Shown here: positions 23,537 through 34,438 of the stretch, piece after piece
Layout of the letters: every line of letters begins with the position of its first letter
Position numbering within the stretch: position 1 is the first letter of the stretch
Assembly (NCBI GenBank): GCA_910589415.1
Contig: CAJUUM010000031.1
Location: 62,001 to 126,000 of the forward strand
Reading direction: 5' to 3'
Source: Malachius bipustulatus
Lineage: Eukaryota; Arthropoda; Insecta; Coleoptera; Melyridae
Length of the DNA stretch: 64,000 bases
Program-made: the position numbers and the translations under genes
The notes under the pieces: model-generated
The model's database searches: none
What the model was told of the DNA's origin: nothing
What the model saw: only the letters and a program-made list of their open reading frames with translations

Positions 23537-26345
23537 ACAGGGTGTCCCAGCTTATTCGAAGCGGTCTCTGTAGGCCAAACGATGGACTTTTTCAAAAAAC
23601 TTTTTGAAAATTCAAGTACAGGATCACAATGGCCATAATTTAAAATTATTTTGGAGTATACAGAGTGTCCCATATGACAGTGGCATATCAAAGTTATGTT
23701 TTTTCAAATGGAATGCTCCTATGTTATTGCATTTTTAGATTGTCTGAGAAGAGCAAATAAGATTGACTTTTACAGTTGGTGTTTAAATTCAGAAGTTTTT
23801 GAGTTATAAACAAGTGAAAATCGTCATTTTTCAAGTTCAAAGCCCTCCCAAGTAGCATTTTTAGTGGAGACAACGTGAGGGCCACTGCAGAAGATACATT
23901 AAAAGTTCCCGCCACGAGTGGTGGCCACATGAAAGCAACGGTTCTATTACGTGGTTACCACTAAAATGGGGAACAATTTTTAAGTGGTTATCTAGTTCCG
24001 GCGACGTGATTAGATCTGACCGTGCCACGGTTTGGCCACATCACGGTCACGTGGCCACACCGTGGATGTATGGTGGCGGGCTCTATCCCTTGTATCTTCG
24101 CACAGTCCGCGCACATACTAGTTGTTGTTGGGTTTTCGATCTCTGTCTTACAGCCGCAATCTCATATTTTTACCTTCCTATTCCTATCGTATTTCTACCT
24201 AGTCTTGCTAAACAAAACAAGATCGGGACGGCATGGAAAATGAAGAACTCAACTCATCCTTGAATCTACATAGGTATACAAAAATTATTAAGGAGGGAGC
24301 GTGCGTCTGCACTCGCCCAACAAATTACAAACGAACGCAACTTTATTGTGAAACATTTATGTAATAAATCGAAATATTACTAAGCGCCGCCATAAAAACG
24401 ACATTTAAAAAAAAAACTTGAAACGTAATTTCACGTACCGTTAGTGTGTGATAAGCTGTCTGCGGCAAGAAGTTATTTTTTATCGATAAATATTACTTAC
24501 CAGAAACGCAAAAGCAATTTTTTTTTAATTCTGTGCCATATTGATCAACATTTACTATTTATCAGATCGTTTACATAATCTTTGCAGTAATGGCGGCAAG
24601 AGGTTTATCCGTAAATATGGCCGCCTTAAGAGAATATAACTTAAAAGTGGCGTTTGTCACATTTTACGACTATAAAGGGTTCATCACTCAAACCGTAGTG
24701 GCAAAACTGAAAATATTTCACTTCTAGGTGGCTTTCGAATAACAAGTGGCCAAGGGAACTATATGAACTAAAGAACAAGCCAATCGATTTCTTCGTCACA
24801 TGAAAGTGATTTCGAACAGTTATTTAAACCATTCTGTCACTATATTTATTTGCAATAGTACCTACCTACAATAATTACTGTCGTTGATAATAATGGAACT
24901 TGAAAAATGAATGAAAAGAATTTACGTAGGTATAGGTAAGTTTAGGTTCTCCGTGTTCTACTTAAATAAACGAAATGAATGGTCGAAGTACTACCTACAT
25001 GATGGTTGAAATTGTTTAGATGATCGTGGTTTGTTTACAAGACCACCATTTTAACCGATGTATTTTCCAACTGTTGTTTTTATTTTCTATAAAACGTTGT
25101 TGAATGTCGAAAACTCCTTTTCTTGCCTGAGATTTTATTATCCATTATTATAATAATGTTGAAAAGGATTTTAAAACCAACACTGACACTTTTCTACAAT
25201 ATACCTACCTAACCCTACTTAGTCTGATTCTTACCCTTAACAGTCACCAGTAGGTTATTTTTTCTTAAAAGTTATTTTCGCAAGTTCTTGCCACATTTTG
25301 GTGGCTCAAATCTTATTCAAATTATCAAAGTTACTTTTCTTGGTGGCAGAATTCTGACGATCGGTGCTGCATGCCACTAGAGTGTGATGAATCTTCAAAG
25401 ATATTAAAGAAGTTTTGAGAACGATGCGGCCACTTTTAATATATCACTTCAAAGCTGTCGCCACTTTTAGGTGATATTTTAGTGCTTTTTGTTGGTGACT
25501 GCAGCTTTCACTTTCCACTTCATAGTTGTAGAACTTTCAAGTGGTTATTAGGAGGAAAAATAACGTTTTGAGCACCTAAAGTAGCACCAAGATGTTATGA
25601 AACTATCAAGTGGCCACGCTGGTATGAATGCACCGTGATTACCACTATGAATATAGGATATACAGTTTTTTCTACTGTAAAGTTTTAAATTGAGTGGAAA
25701 ATAAGTGATAGTCACTTTCTCAAAGTTCCGGTATAAAATGAGAAGGTGGTTGTACCCTCTGATGCTACTTGGGCTGTACAACGAAAACGGCCGAAGATAG
25801 AGAAAAACGGCTTACATGTCCCTATTTTGCTTTTTCATGTACTATCCTATCATGTAGATGAAATGTTTATACAGGGTGATAAAAAATTTGAAAAATTCTG
25901 AGATTTCTCCACGCGTCGCCAAATAAAAAAATCAAAGAAAGTTAAAATTTGTCTCTACCATAGGATAGTACATAAAAAGTTAAAATAGGGACATGTAAGC
26001 CGTTTTTCTCTATCTTAAACCGTTTTCATTGTACAGGGCCTTGAACTTGAAAAATGACGATTTTCACTTGTTTATAACTCAAAAACTTCTGAATTTAAAC
26101 ACCAACTGTAAAAGCCAATCCTATTTTCTCTTCTCAGACAATATAAAAATGCAATAACATAGGAGCATTCCATTAAAAAAAAACATAACTTTGATATGCC
26201 ACTGTCATATGGGACACTCTGTATACTCCAAAATAATTTTAAATTATGGCCATTGTGATCTTGTACTTGAATTTGCAAATTTTTTTTGGAAAAAATCAAT
26301 CGTTCGGCCTACAGAGACCGCTTCGAATAAGCTGGGACACCCTGT
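23537..26345. mobile_element. foldback element 2, interrupted
   Basis: Ends ACAGGGTGTCCCAGC (from 23537) and its reverse complement (to 26345). The outer arms 23537-23846 and about 26034-26345 pair, and pairing continues inward at 25774-25860 against 25955-26034. Removing the 23847-25773 insertion therefore leaves a palindromic element of about 880 bp. It abuts foldback element 1 through a shared CCCTGTATACAGGG junction. It has no gene. Confidence 0.88.
23847..25773. mobile_element. 1.9-kb element with CCCAAGTAGCA ends
   Basis: Starts CCCAAGTAGCAT and ends with its reverse complement, ATGCTACTTGGG. It splits the left arm of foldback element 2. The intact opposite arm shows the empty site, and comparison indicates a 2-bp CT duplication (23845-23846, 25774-25775). 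The interior has many AAGTGGY/GTGGCCA words on both strands and no recognisable protein, so it is presumably non-autonomous. The superfamily is unknown to me. Confidence 0.75.
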
Positions 26346-26349
26346 ATAT

Positions 26350-26946
26350 GTTATAGGCAATGTGTATAATGCAGGAATTCTATACAATACCTGGGCAATG
26401 TATACAATGGCGGGATCGTTTAGGCAATGTATGAAATGATTTTAATTTCTTAAACTATTTCATACATTACCCAGGTAATGTATACAATGCCTAGGCACTG
26501 TATAGAATGCCCGTTGAACCATGGGCAATGTATGAAATAGAGTTTTTAAACAATTAAGTAGGTATACATGTTTTACAAATTGGTAAGGTCAGGTCAGGTC
26601 AGGTCATTAACTTTGACTGTCCCTTTGGATAATGATATCAACAATCAGGAAAGCGTTATTCACGTACCTAACTGCGTAGGTAATGGAAGTACTTATACCT
26701 GTTGTAATAACTGGTGTCTACCTACTTATTTAACGAAAAATATAAATAAACTTGACTACCTTATACCTATAGGAATATGAATTATTGGAGGGCAAATTAA
26801 GTTTAGCCCTTAGTAGTAGGGTGCACGTTTCGCTGCCCGTTGTCGTTCATTATACACTTTGCCTGATGCGCTTCTGGTATTCTATACAATACTTAGGCAA
26901 TGTATGAAATAAATCGTATTTCACACATTGCCTGGACGTATATATA
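26350..26946. repeat. cluster of GGCAATGTATGAAAT-type inverted words
   Basis: GCAATGTAT, ATACAATRCC and ATTTCATACATT words recur on both strands around 26355-26540 and again at 26845-26935. They flank a ~300-bp centre and resemble a small inverted-repeat element. A short (GGTCA)n run lies at about 26586-26606. No gene. Confidence 0.55.
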
Positions 26947-26948
26947 TA

Positions 26949-29139
26949 CAGTAGAGTCCGTTTATAATGACATCGAAAGGAATTGACAAACACGTCATAA
27001 TAAGCGGACGTCATATAAAGCGTTATGTGAAATGAAAAACTTTTTTTATGTATTATGTATTTAAGTATTTTAATACAGAAACATAGTACATATGTAATTA
27101 CATATGTATGTATACATATGTATGTATGCCCGTTAAATTTTATTTTGAATTTTTAATTCTTTGCGCTCATTAACATCATCATTATTATTGTATGTATACA
27201 TATATATTAAATCAAAATCAAAATTGCACGTAATCAGCACATTATTATAATAACACATACAAGTGTATTTTTTACTGTAAGTAATCTGTAATTTTTGTCT
27301 GCTTTTGTTTTTTCATTTTATTGTAAAAACAGTCTCTAATACTATTGTGTATAGAAGACATAGCTATGGCCAAATTATCATTTTCAATATTGCTGTGAAC
27401 AAATCGTGATAATAATTCTGCAGCTTTTAATGCCTCTTCTGCGGTAGGTAATGGTGCTTCCTCGACTTCCTCTTCCCCATCACTTTCGAGTTGTTCCTTA
27501 GCACTAATGTTCTGTACGATATTTTCATCGGTGGGTTCTTCGGATGTGAGGAGACCGCTATCGATGTCAACATAATCTTCCCACATTTTCGGTGCTGCTA
27601 AAGAATCTGAGTTTAGGTTTCGTGACCACAAAGATAAAGGAATGTCATCTTCTTCATCGAATTCATGTTCTGATATTTGAATAGGTAAACCGTTGTGGCT
27701 TTCAATGAATCCTGCGTGTTTGAAACAGTTATGAATGGTACTTTGAGACATTTTATTCCAGGCATCATTAACCATCAGAATTGCATCTAGCACCGTTACT
27801 TTTGTAGAAGAGTGGTTTTCATCAGCATCAAGACAATTAATCATTTTGAGCACAAGGTTCTTCCTAAAATTCATTTTGAGTGATCGTATTATTCCCTGAT
27901 CCATTGACTGTAGTACTGATGTTGTATTCGGCGGAAGGAAAGCAAGTGTTATAGACTTTAAATCAGTAACATTTGGATGTGCCGGGCAATTATCAACCAG
28001 CAATAGAATCTTTTTCTTCTTCTTCACCAAATCACGATCCCAATCACGAAGCCATTTTTCAAAAAGTTCTGACGTCATCCAAGCTTTACGAGTGTTAGCA
28101 TAATCGACAGGTAATGATTTGACACCTTTAAAACATCTTGGTTTTTGTGACTTTCCAATAATGAGCAATTTCTTCTCTGTGCCACTCATATTCGCTGCTA
28201 CCATGACAGTCATTCTATCTTTGATAACTTACCTCCACTACAATTTTCACCTTTAAATTTTAAAGTTTCCGGCATTAATTTTTAAAAAAGTCCAGTTTCA
28301 TCAGTATTAAATATCTCATCATCAGAAAATTGTCTTCGTAAATTCGGCCACACAGATATCAACCAGTTTGTTGTTGAATTTTGATCTACAGACGAAGATT
28401 CACCGACAATTTTTCCCGCCACAATGTTATGTCGAACTTTAAAACGACTGATCCAGCTTGCAGAACAATTGAAGTCGAGAATACCAAAACGCGTGGCAAA
28501 ACCATTTGCCTTTTCCTGTAGCATAGGACCGCTGATAGGTATTCCTTTGTTTCTCATGTTTTTAAACCACTGAATTAATGATTGATCAACATTTTCTTGT
28601 TGTGATTTTCGAAGCCTCTTCGGTTTCAAAACATTTGAATTGAACGATTCCTTAATGCGGTTCTTGTTTTTAAAAATCATTGAGATTGTCGAATGACCCA
28701 CGCCAAATTCCTTTGCGAGACATGAGTTAGATTCTCCATTTTCTAATCTGCATATTATTGCACCTTTCTCCTCAATTGTAAATGCTTTACGTCGTTGAGA
28801 TGACATTTTTTTCACAGTAACAAACGAAAAACAATGCGTGACCTTCAACCGTCAATTACTCACTGAGATTCAATGATTCAAAACAAAAACGAGCCAAGTG
28901 CCGAACGTTGTCGGGAATCAACGAACAATACCGAAGGTGTAAAGAATCATGTCGGTCATTATAACCGGACATAATTTATTAAAAATGGGTCATAATAAGC
29001 GACATGTCACTGTAAGGGAAGTCATTATATCCGACTTTTTTATAAAGAATTTTATATGAAAACCAAACTTCGTAGTGCAATTGTGTCATAATAACCGGCT
29101 GGTCAATATAGGCGGAGTCATAATAAACAAATTCTACTG
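26949..29139 (-). mobile_element. Tigger/pogo-like (IS630-Tc1-mariner) transposon
   Basis: Ends CAGTAGAGTCCGTTTATAATG (left; first 20 bases from 26949) and CAGTAGAATTTGTTTATTATG (right, minus strand; first 20 bases) are matching inverted repeats. Both are flanked by TA (26947-26948, 29140-29141). Repeated GTCATAATAA words near both ends are likely subterminal binding sites. The only gene is a pogo/Tigger-type transposase on the minus strand. Length is 2.19 kb, near the usual 2-2.7 kb. Confidence 0.92.
27272..28806 (-). pseudogene. Tigger transposase (CENP-B/DDE_1 type), two breaks
   Basis: From MSSQRRKAFTIEEKGAIICR the N-terminus is a CENP-B/Psq helix-turn-helix (LAKEFGVGHSTISMIFKNK). It is followed by a second CENPB-type helix-turn-helix (28620-28400: SLIQWFKNMRNKGIPISG.., SWISRFKVRHNI) and the catalytic DDE_1 domain: NTDETGLF (first Asp) and LLLVDNCPAHP (second Asp), then LPPNTTSVLQSMDQGII. 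The frame is broken by a TAA right after DETGLF (about 28284) and by a one-base loss near 28218. The C-terminal half then continues open to 27272 with an acidic tail. It is inactive. Confidence 0.92.
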
Positions 29140-29141
29140 TA

Positions 29142-29334
29142 TATATCAAAATGTCAGTCGAGAGCTTTCAAATTTTTTATTAAAATATGTTGATAATGAT
29201 CGCATAATTTTGGTTGTGGATAAAATCTTGTATGGTATTGAATTGTGTTTTATTGGCATATAAGACACTCAAATACACAATAAATAAATATTTTTGCGTA
29301 ATAATAAAGTTTTTATAGATAGATATAAAAATAT
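29142..29334. other. spacer
   Basis: Short AT-rich gap between the Tigger right end and the Merlin-like fragment. Nothing recognised. Confidence 0.4.
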
Positions 29335-29656
29335 CTAAACTGGATATTGTTCACCAGTTGCCACAATAAATTGTCCACAAACGTTGGTTGAGTTTCTGTA
29401 TTGGTTTGTCCAGATAAATTCGTGCAGGTATGAGGTGAATAAGGCTTTTGATGTTCCAAATTGGCAGCGAAGTTTCCTCTTGGCGCGCATCCACATGTTT
29501 TCCACATGCTGGGTATGTACCTATGGATCATTGGGGTCGACAAAATGCTCTTCGTGAATGATAACTTGATGTTCATAAACTCCACCGCCAATCTGGGCAA
29601 CATGATTATATGCCCTCCAGCCATCGGTGACGATAATGGTTCCAGGTTCAATGTAT
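29335..29656 (-). pseudogene. ISXO2/Merlin-type transposase fragment
   Basis: In the minus frame ending at the TAG of 29335-29337, the protein shows EPGTIIVTDGWRAYNH (catalytic Asp plus the W-x-aY signature), HFVDPNDP, HTQHVENMW and FTSYLHEFIWTNQY, the core of DDE_Tnp_IS1595 (ISXO2-like) proteins of Merlin transposons. There is an in-frame TAG at 29521-29523. The N-terminal third with the first catalytic residue is absent. About 107 codons remain. Confidence 0.8.
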
Positions 29657-30193
29657 CTACATCAATTTTCAAACATTGTCTTAAAATTTTGAAAAAAAAA
29701 AATAAAAATAAACTCAACGGGAATGCTGTAAGAAAAATTAACAATGCAAAAAGCGCATTCTCGTGCCTTAGTAAATAAAAAAATATAAACTCAAAATTTC
29801 TCGTACTGCCGAATGAGGGCGTTTAATTTAAATGTTAAATATTTAAATATTTCAATTAATTTAACAATATTTTTTTATTAATGTTATTCTGGGTGAGAAC
29901 TATTCTGTAAGTTTCCCATTCTTGGTTTCGCTTAGCTCTATTAAAGGCTTTTCGTACTTGCAAACGTAGTAAGGTTTCCGGAGTACTTATCCACCAGACT
30001 GTGCTAGCCCTATTCCTTCTTGACTTCGCTTGGCAGTTGGCTTCCAAGCAGTTGCAAAATTGCCGATTAAGCTCCTACGCTACATCGTCAAAATCTTTGC
30101 TGTCTTTCACATATTTACTTACCGTATCTAGATTATCCTTAAATGAGCTGGTGAATCCAGCCCATTGGGTTTTTCTAGGATTACAGAAAACCA

Positions 30194-30571
30194 TCATCTG
30201 CATAGATGTAGTATCAATGTCGAATCTAATGTGTCCATGATCGGAACACGATGGTTCCGTGACACATGCCAGTTTCGGACATCATCAATCATGGGGAGGG
30301 AGCATAGCGTTATGTTCAATACTTCCTCTTTCGCGCGAGTTATGAAGGTTGGTTCGTTACCTACGTTAGCTATATCCAACCCTTCACCAGACATAAATTC
30401 TAAAAGGGACTCACCGCTGTTGTTGATGTCGGTGCTGTCCCACGCTATGTGGTGTGCGTTTGCATTGCAACCAATGATGAGGTCGAATCCGTTTCTCCTG
30501 CCGTGGGTCACTGCCGCCTGTAGGGATTCCGGTGGGCGGGCGTCCTCGCCCGCGAAGTATGGTGCAAACAT
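30194..30571 (-). pseudogene. LINE ORF2 endonuclease fragment
   Basis: The frame contains YFAGEDARPPESLQ, DLIIGCNANAHHIAW (the GD/GCNA-H motif), GLDIANVGNEPTFIT and EVLNITLCS, the central and C-terminal APE motifs of Jockey-type ORF2. The terminal SDH motif is destroyed by a frameshift. Continuation (29856-30047) carries the linker toward an absent polymerase. Confidence 0.8.
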
Positions 30572-30868
30572 ATTAGCCAGCTTCTAACGCCTACTTCAGT
30601 TTTAACGGCTAATATAGCTGCAACAAAATCACCGTAGCTCTTCAAGATACAGTTATTGTTTTTAGCAGTCAGAATGCATGCACGCGGTCTTAATACTGAC
30701 CTGTTGTATAGTAGGAGAGAGTTTCTGGCACCAAGTCCTCTTATTTCTCTCCCATGGGACCACGGACGCCTGCTGGACTCTTGTGGTATTGCCTCAGGAG
30801 GCCCCTCCCGCCGGTTCTACAGCTGCAGCAGCCCCGGCGCTGGGAGACGCACTCCTGGCTGCCTCCGC

Positions 30869-31222
30869 CTAGGGATCAGTCACAAGGGCTTTATCCTTTT
30901 GACGGAATAACAGCCTGGAGCACAAGTGAAAGTAGGGGGGCATGTCCATCTCCCTGAGTACCCCGAGGGAGCCCTTGTCCATCGAGAACGTCCAAGCGTG
31001 ACAGTTACCCGACTTCGAACTGCCCCACGAGGTCCACAGGTCGGTGTACAGCCCCCTGTTCGCTACGCTTAGCCTGGATAAGATCTTCTCCTTGCTAAGC
31101 GCCTCGCCGTCATCGTCTGGGACGAAGACTGTGCAGGCGATCGGTTTTAGGACGTTCTCTCCAACCAGAGTCTGCAGGACTGCATCCTTCCAGGGCACCA
31201 GATGGAAGACAACCTCCTTCAA
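30869..31222 (-). pseudogene. LINE ORF1 remnant, DUF4780-like
   Basis: The frame VVFHLVPWKDAVLQTLVGENVLKPIACTV...EKILSRLSVANRGLYTDLW...WTFSMDKGSLGVLREM is the pattern of the DUF4780 domain in ORF1 proteins of insect LINEs, presumably an RNA-binding fold. Upstream residues (TSFKDAVASVKVDVAARQ) lie in another frame, and the C-terminus runs into an alanine/proline-rich tail near 30780. It is inactive. Confidence 0.65.
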
Positions 31223-31699
31223 CCACTCTGCACTTGTGTTGTCTGGCGGCGACGTCCACCTTCACGGAGGCAACTGCGTCTTTGAATGACGTGCTGGCAA
31301 TTGCCGCTATGCTATGGTCTTGTTTGGCCTTTTTGATAACGTCTTTCCGCGGGGTCGTTGACTCGGACCTGGTCCTTTTGGGTGGGTGGTCTTTGTCTTT
31401 GGGGGTGGTGGAGGCTTTGATGAAGTTTTACCGATTTTTTGTCTCCAAGGGATCAGCTCAGTTTTGACATGAACACAGAACTAAGAGGGCGCGGTGTAGC
31501 GGAGAATGTGTTCAGACCTCCGGTATCGTTTGTCCCCAGTGCAGCCCCTTGGTCACGATACGACGACCGGGCTGGGAGAGGTTGGTCTGCGGTAGCGACT
31601 CCGAGGCTTCCAGGCGGAGTCTTACATCGGCCGAGCATCACGGCCACCACTGACTTTGCTCACTTACTTTCACTGCAATGTCATTCACTATCCGTCACA

Positions 31700-33030
31700 T
31701 GAGACGCGCCCGATGGGTACCTGTGGTAGTAAAGTAAAGTCAAATGGTTATGCGCCAGTATATTTTGCTAATCAAGGAGAATCTAAATGTGAGAAATACA
31801 ATAAGCCCGCTGGCTTCAGTGTTTGGGACCTAATAAACCATCTCTCACATTTAGTTAAAATACCAAAAATACCAAATATTTTGCCAGAGTAAATGCATTT
31901 CCGTCGCTGCAATCGTAGTAATTATTATTTTTGACCAAATCGTTTGGAAAAAGTCTGCCTTTGAAAATTTGAATGCAATAATTTTATTACACTCTGTAAC
32001 GTCTCTCCTTTTTTTTGGAAAGGACGTCTTAATTATTTGGTTAATTTGGTAACTAACCAATGCCTTCAGACGGGATATTTGGGTGGATTTACACAAATGA
32101 TACACAATATTAAAACATAAAACGTAAATTTATTATCTTCTTAAAATGTGGTAAATGAAAAATAATCATTCATTATGTTCAGCATGCTTTGTGAACGCCC
32201 GGTATATAAACCGGCCCAGCATCCGGTAAAAAACGGCGCCCTGTCGATCGCTTGCCGGTAATGCTGGATTCGTGTCAGTGGGTCGAGCAGGACGAGTTTT
32301 TGCGATCTTATCGATTAACTGGAAAATAAAAACGTTAGCTATGACAATGAGACGAGAACGGATTAAATGATTTTACTATTATTGTTTATCGCGTCGATAA
32401 AAGAATGAGAAACGAACAGAATAAAACTCTCGAGTAAAATTATTTACATAAAATTTATGCCGATCTGAATTTATAAAGAATTTCCTTTCTATTTAAATGA
32501 ATAATTGATTTATTAAATTTGATCGGAGGGAAAATTCTAGCCATATGAAATGACCGCGGGTTTTGTTATTAAATGAGTGACGGGGCTCGTCTTCGATTAC
32601 GTAACGGTCAATTCTCGTTCGCAATCGAAGGTTGACCTTTTACGTGCCTGGCTAACTCGTCGAGTCAATACTTCGGCGCGTTAGGAAGCCACGGGGGGAT
32701 GATTCGCTTAATCAGACTAATTGGACCAGGGACGTGAGTCAATTCTTCGCTTCACCTGGGTTCACGTTCGAGACTGATAAGCTTTAGGGGGTGACGAAAG
32801 AGTATCAATTCTACTCTCTCGCGTTAGTCCAACTTGACTCCTGGTTACTACCCAGGCTTCGCATTGGGGAGGTTAAGGTGTGAGCTTGGAAGAGTCAATT
32901 CTTCTTCTTCGAGCTAGGAGAAGTCCCGATCAGTACTCGGGGCCTCCGGGCAAGGGGGTTGAGCTATAGACGGCGGAACGGCTATCCTAGATCAGTTCTC
33001 TAGGAGGGCCAGCTGCGATCTGCTACCGTT
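31700..33030. other. spacer with no recognised gene
   Basis: Contains a 12-bp perfect inverted repeat (CTAAATGTGAGA 31783-31794, TCTCACATTTAG 31843-31854). A GC-richer stretch at about 32600-32960 has the word GTCAATTCTTC (and variants TCAATTCTACT, TCAATACTTC) recurring roughly every 60-90 bases. This could be a degenerate minisatellite. No protein recognised. Confidence 0.45.
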
Positions 33031-33062
33031 AATTTTTATTTTTTTTTGGCAAGGAGGTAAAA

Positions 33063-33099
33063 ATCCACTATGGATACCCTTATCCTCCTGGATAAGGGT
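33063..33099. repeat. tandem hairpins in the Jockey 3' UTR
   Basis: ACCCTTATCC (33076-33085) pairs perfectly with 33090-33099 across a 4-nt loop, and ATCCA (33063-33067) pairs with TGGAT (33071-33075) across 3 nt. Both lie between the ORF2 stop and the oligo(A) end. LINE 3' hairpins can serve as recognition sites for the encoded reverse transcriptase. Confidence 0.75.
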
Positions 33100-33111
33100 T
33101 ATGTGGGACTC

Positions 33112-34187
33112 TCACCCACTAAAAACCCCTCCTTGTGTTGCACCTGGTGTCTTCTCCGATGCAAGCGTTTGCAGCCAGGTGTTGCCCTTTTGCTGCGCAT
33201 TCTTGGGGGTTGGTCGTCTCGGGGTGTTGGGTGCTGCTCTAGCAGCGGCTGCGTCTCCGCGCCTGGGGGGCTTCGTCTGGAGGTCCGCTGGGTTCATGGA
33301 GGGGGCTGTCCTCCCTGAGCGTCCGGTGGTCTTCCATGGGGTCCGCCCTGGCGCATCAGGAGGATCGACTTCGATGGCGCATCGTCTTCGATGTTTCCAC
33401 TGAGTCTCCTCGTCGTAGTCGCAGACGGCTCTGACGAGGGGATTTGGATGGTCGCTGGCAGTGGCGAAGGTCCTCTCGGCCTGTCCCTGGATGAAGTCTT
33501 TCAGCCAGGGGATCTTCATTTCACGGTGAATCTGCTCGTTCCTGACGAACCAAGGAGCACCTGTGGCCCACCGAAGCATCCTGCTCTGAACGACTTGGAG
33601 TCGGTTCAGATGCGTTGCCGCGGCGTAGCCCCAGACGCTGCTCGCGTAAGTCAGGGTCGGGCGGATGAACGTCCTGTAACATAAGATTTTGTTCTTTAGT
33701 GACATCTTGCTGCGTCGGCAGAGCAAGGGGTTAAGCGAGCCCGCTATCTGCCTTGCTCTTGATGCCATCTCCGTTGTGTGTTTCTCCCAGGTGAGTTTCT
33801 TATCCAGAAACACGCCGAGATATTTCACCGTGTCCTTCCAGGGGATCTGCCTATCGAAGACCTCGAGTTGGCCTGACGGTGACTTCTTCCGCTTGGTGAA
33901 CAGTATGGCCGCGTTCTTATCCGCGTTCACCTCGATCCTCCACTTCGACAACCAGTCCTCCAACTGCTCCAGGCGCCTGGTGGCAACCTCTGGGCTCCAC
34001 GATCTGGTGAGGACTGCGATATCGTCGGCGTAGAGGGCTATCTCGGTGTTTGGCGTCCTGGGGATGTCTGAAACATACAAACTTTATAGTAGGGGGGAGA
34101 GCAGGGATCCTTGGGGGACCTGCCTCGAGTGTCTTCTCCGACGATCTGGTTTCTCCCAGCTTGGCTCGTGCTCTGCGGGCTCGCAGG
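33112..34187 (-). pseudogene. Jockey ORF2 reverse transcriptase, C-terminal half
   Basis: Begins after the insertion with LRARRARA, then QVPQGSLLSPLL, a TAA stop, SLYVSDIP and ALYADDIAVL (catalytic YADD). The thumb and C-terminal region follow: VKYLGVFLDKKLTWEKH, RPTLTYASSVWG and LQVVQSRMLRWATGAPW, ending at 33112 with a proline/arginine-rich tail. Apart from the TAA the 322-codon stretch is open. It restores continuity with 41954 when the errantivirus and one CAGG are removed. Confidence 0.9.
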
Positions 34188-34427
34188 AGTTAAGAGTTGC
34201 CTTTTGGAAATTTGCTTTTTAAAAATAAAAACAATTGTTGGAGCTTAACAAATTTATTATTTTGATGTAGATTATATCGAAGTGGAAGCTAGATGCAGAG
34301 TGACAATACTTCACAGTTACCAGGACTGCCTGGGGCATTCGTAAAACAATAGCTTATTCAAATATAATATTACATATCTAAATATAAACCTTATTCTATA
34401 CTACTTGACAGAATTAATAATATAACT
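34188..34427 (-). repeat. errantivirus 3' LTR
   Basis: Near-identical partner of 41710-41949; bounded by CAGG at 34184-34187. Confidence 0.95.
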
Positions 34428-34438
34428 CCTCCTTCCTT
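34428..34438 (-). promoter_or_regulatory. polypurine tract
   Basis: AAGGAAGGAGG on the minus strand directly before the 3' LTR, overlapping the env stop region; expected plus-strand primer. Confidence 0.8.

Larger units (their letters stand above)
29870..31480 (-). mobile_element. 5' part of a DUF4780-type LINE (relic)
   Basis: Minus strand: a proline-rich 5' segment (31475-31330), an ORF1 remnant with the DUF4780-like region (31280-30869), an ORF2 endonuclease (about 30640-30194) and a segment ending about 29870 (AKSRRNR..VWW..TPETL..LQVRKAFNRAK). No reverse transcriptase follows, so the 3' half is missing. Numerous frameshifts. Its GC content is clearly higher than its surroundings. Confidence 0.78.

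Noticed and set aside
23380..23691. Open frame repeated at 26191-26439
   Set aside because: Lies over foldback arms; the apparent conservation is only because the arms are copies of each other.
30656..31289. Plus-strand open frames opposite the DUF4780 LINE
   Set aside because: The opposite strand carries recognisable LINE motifs, so these are shadows.
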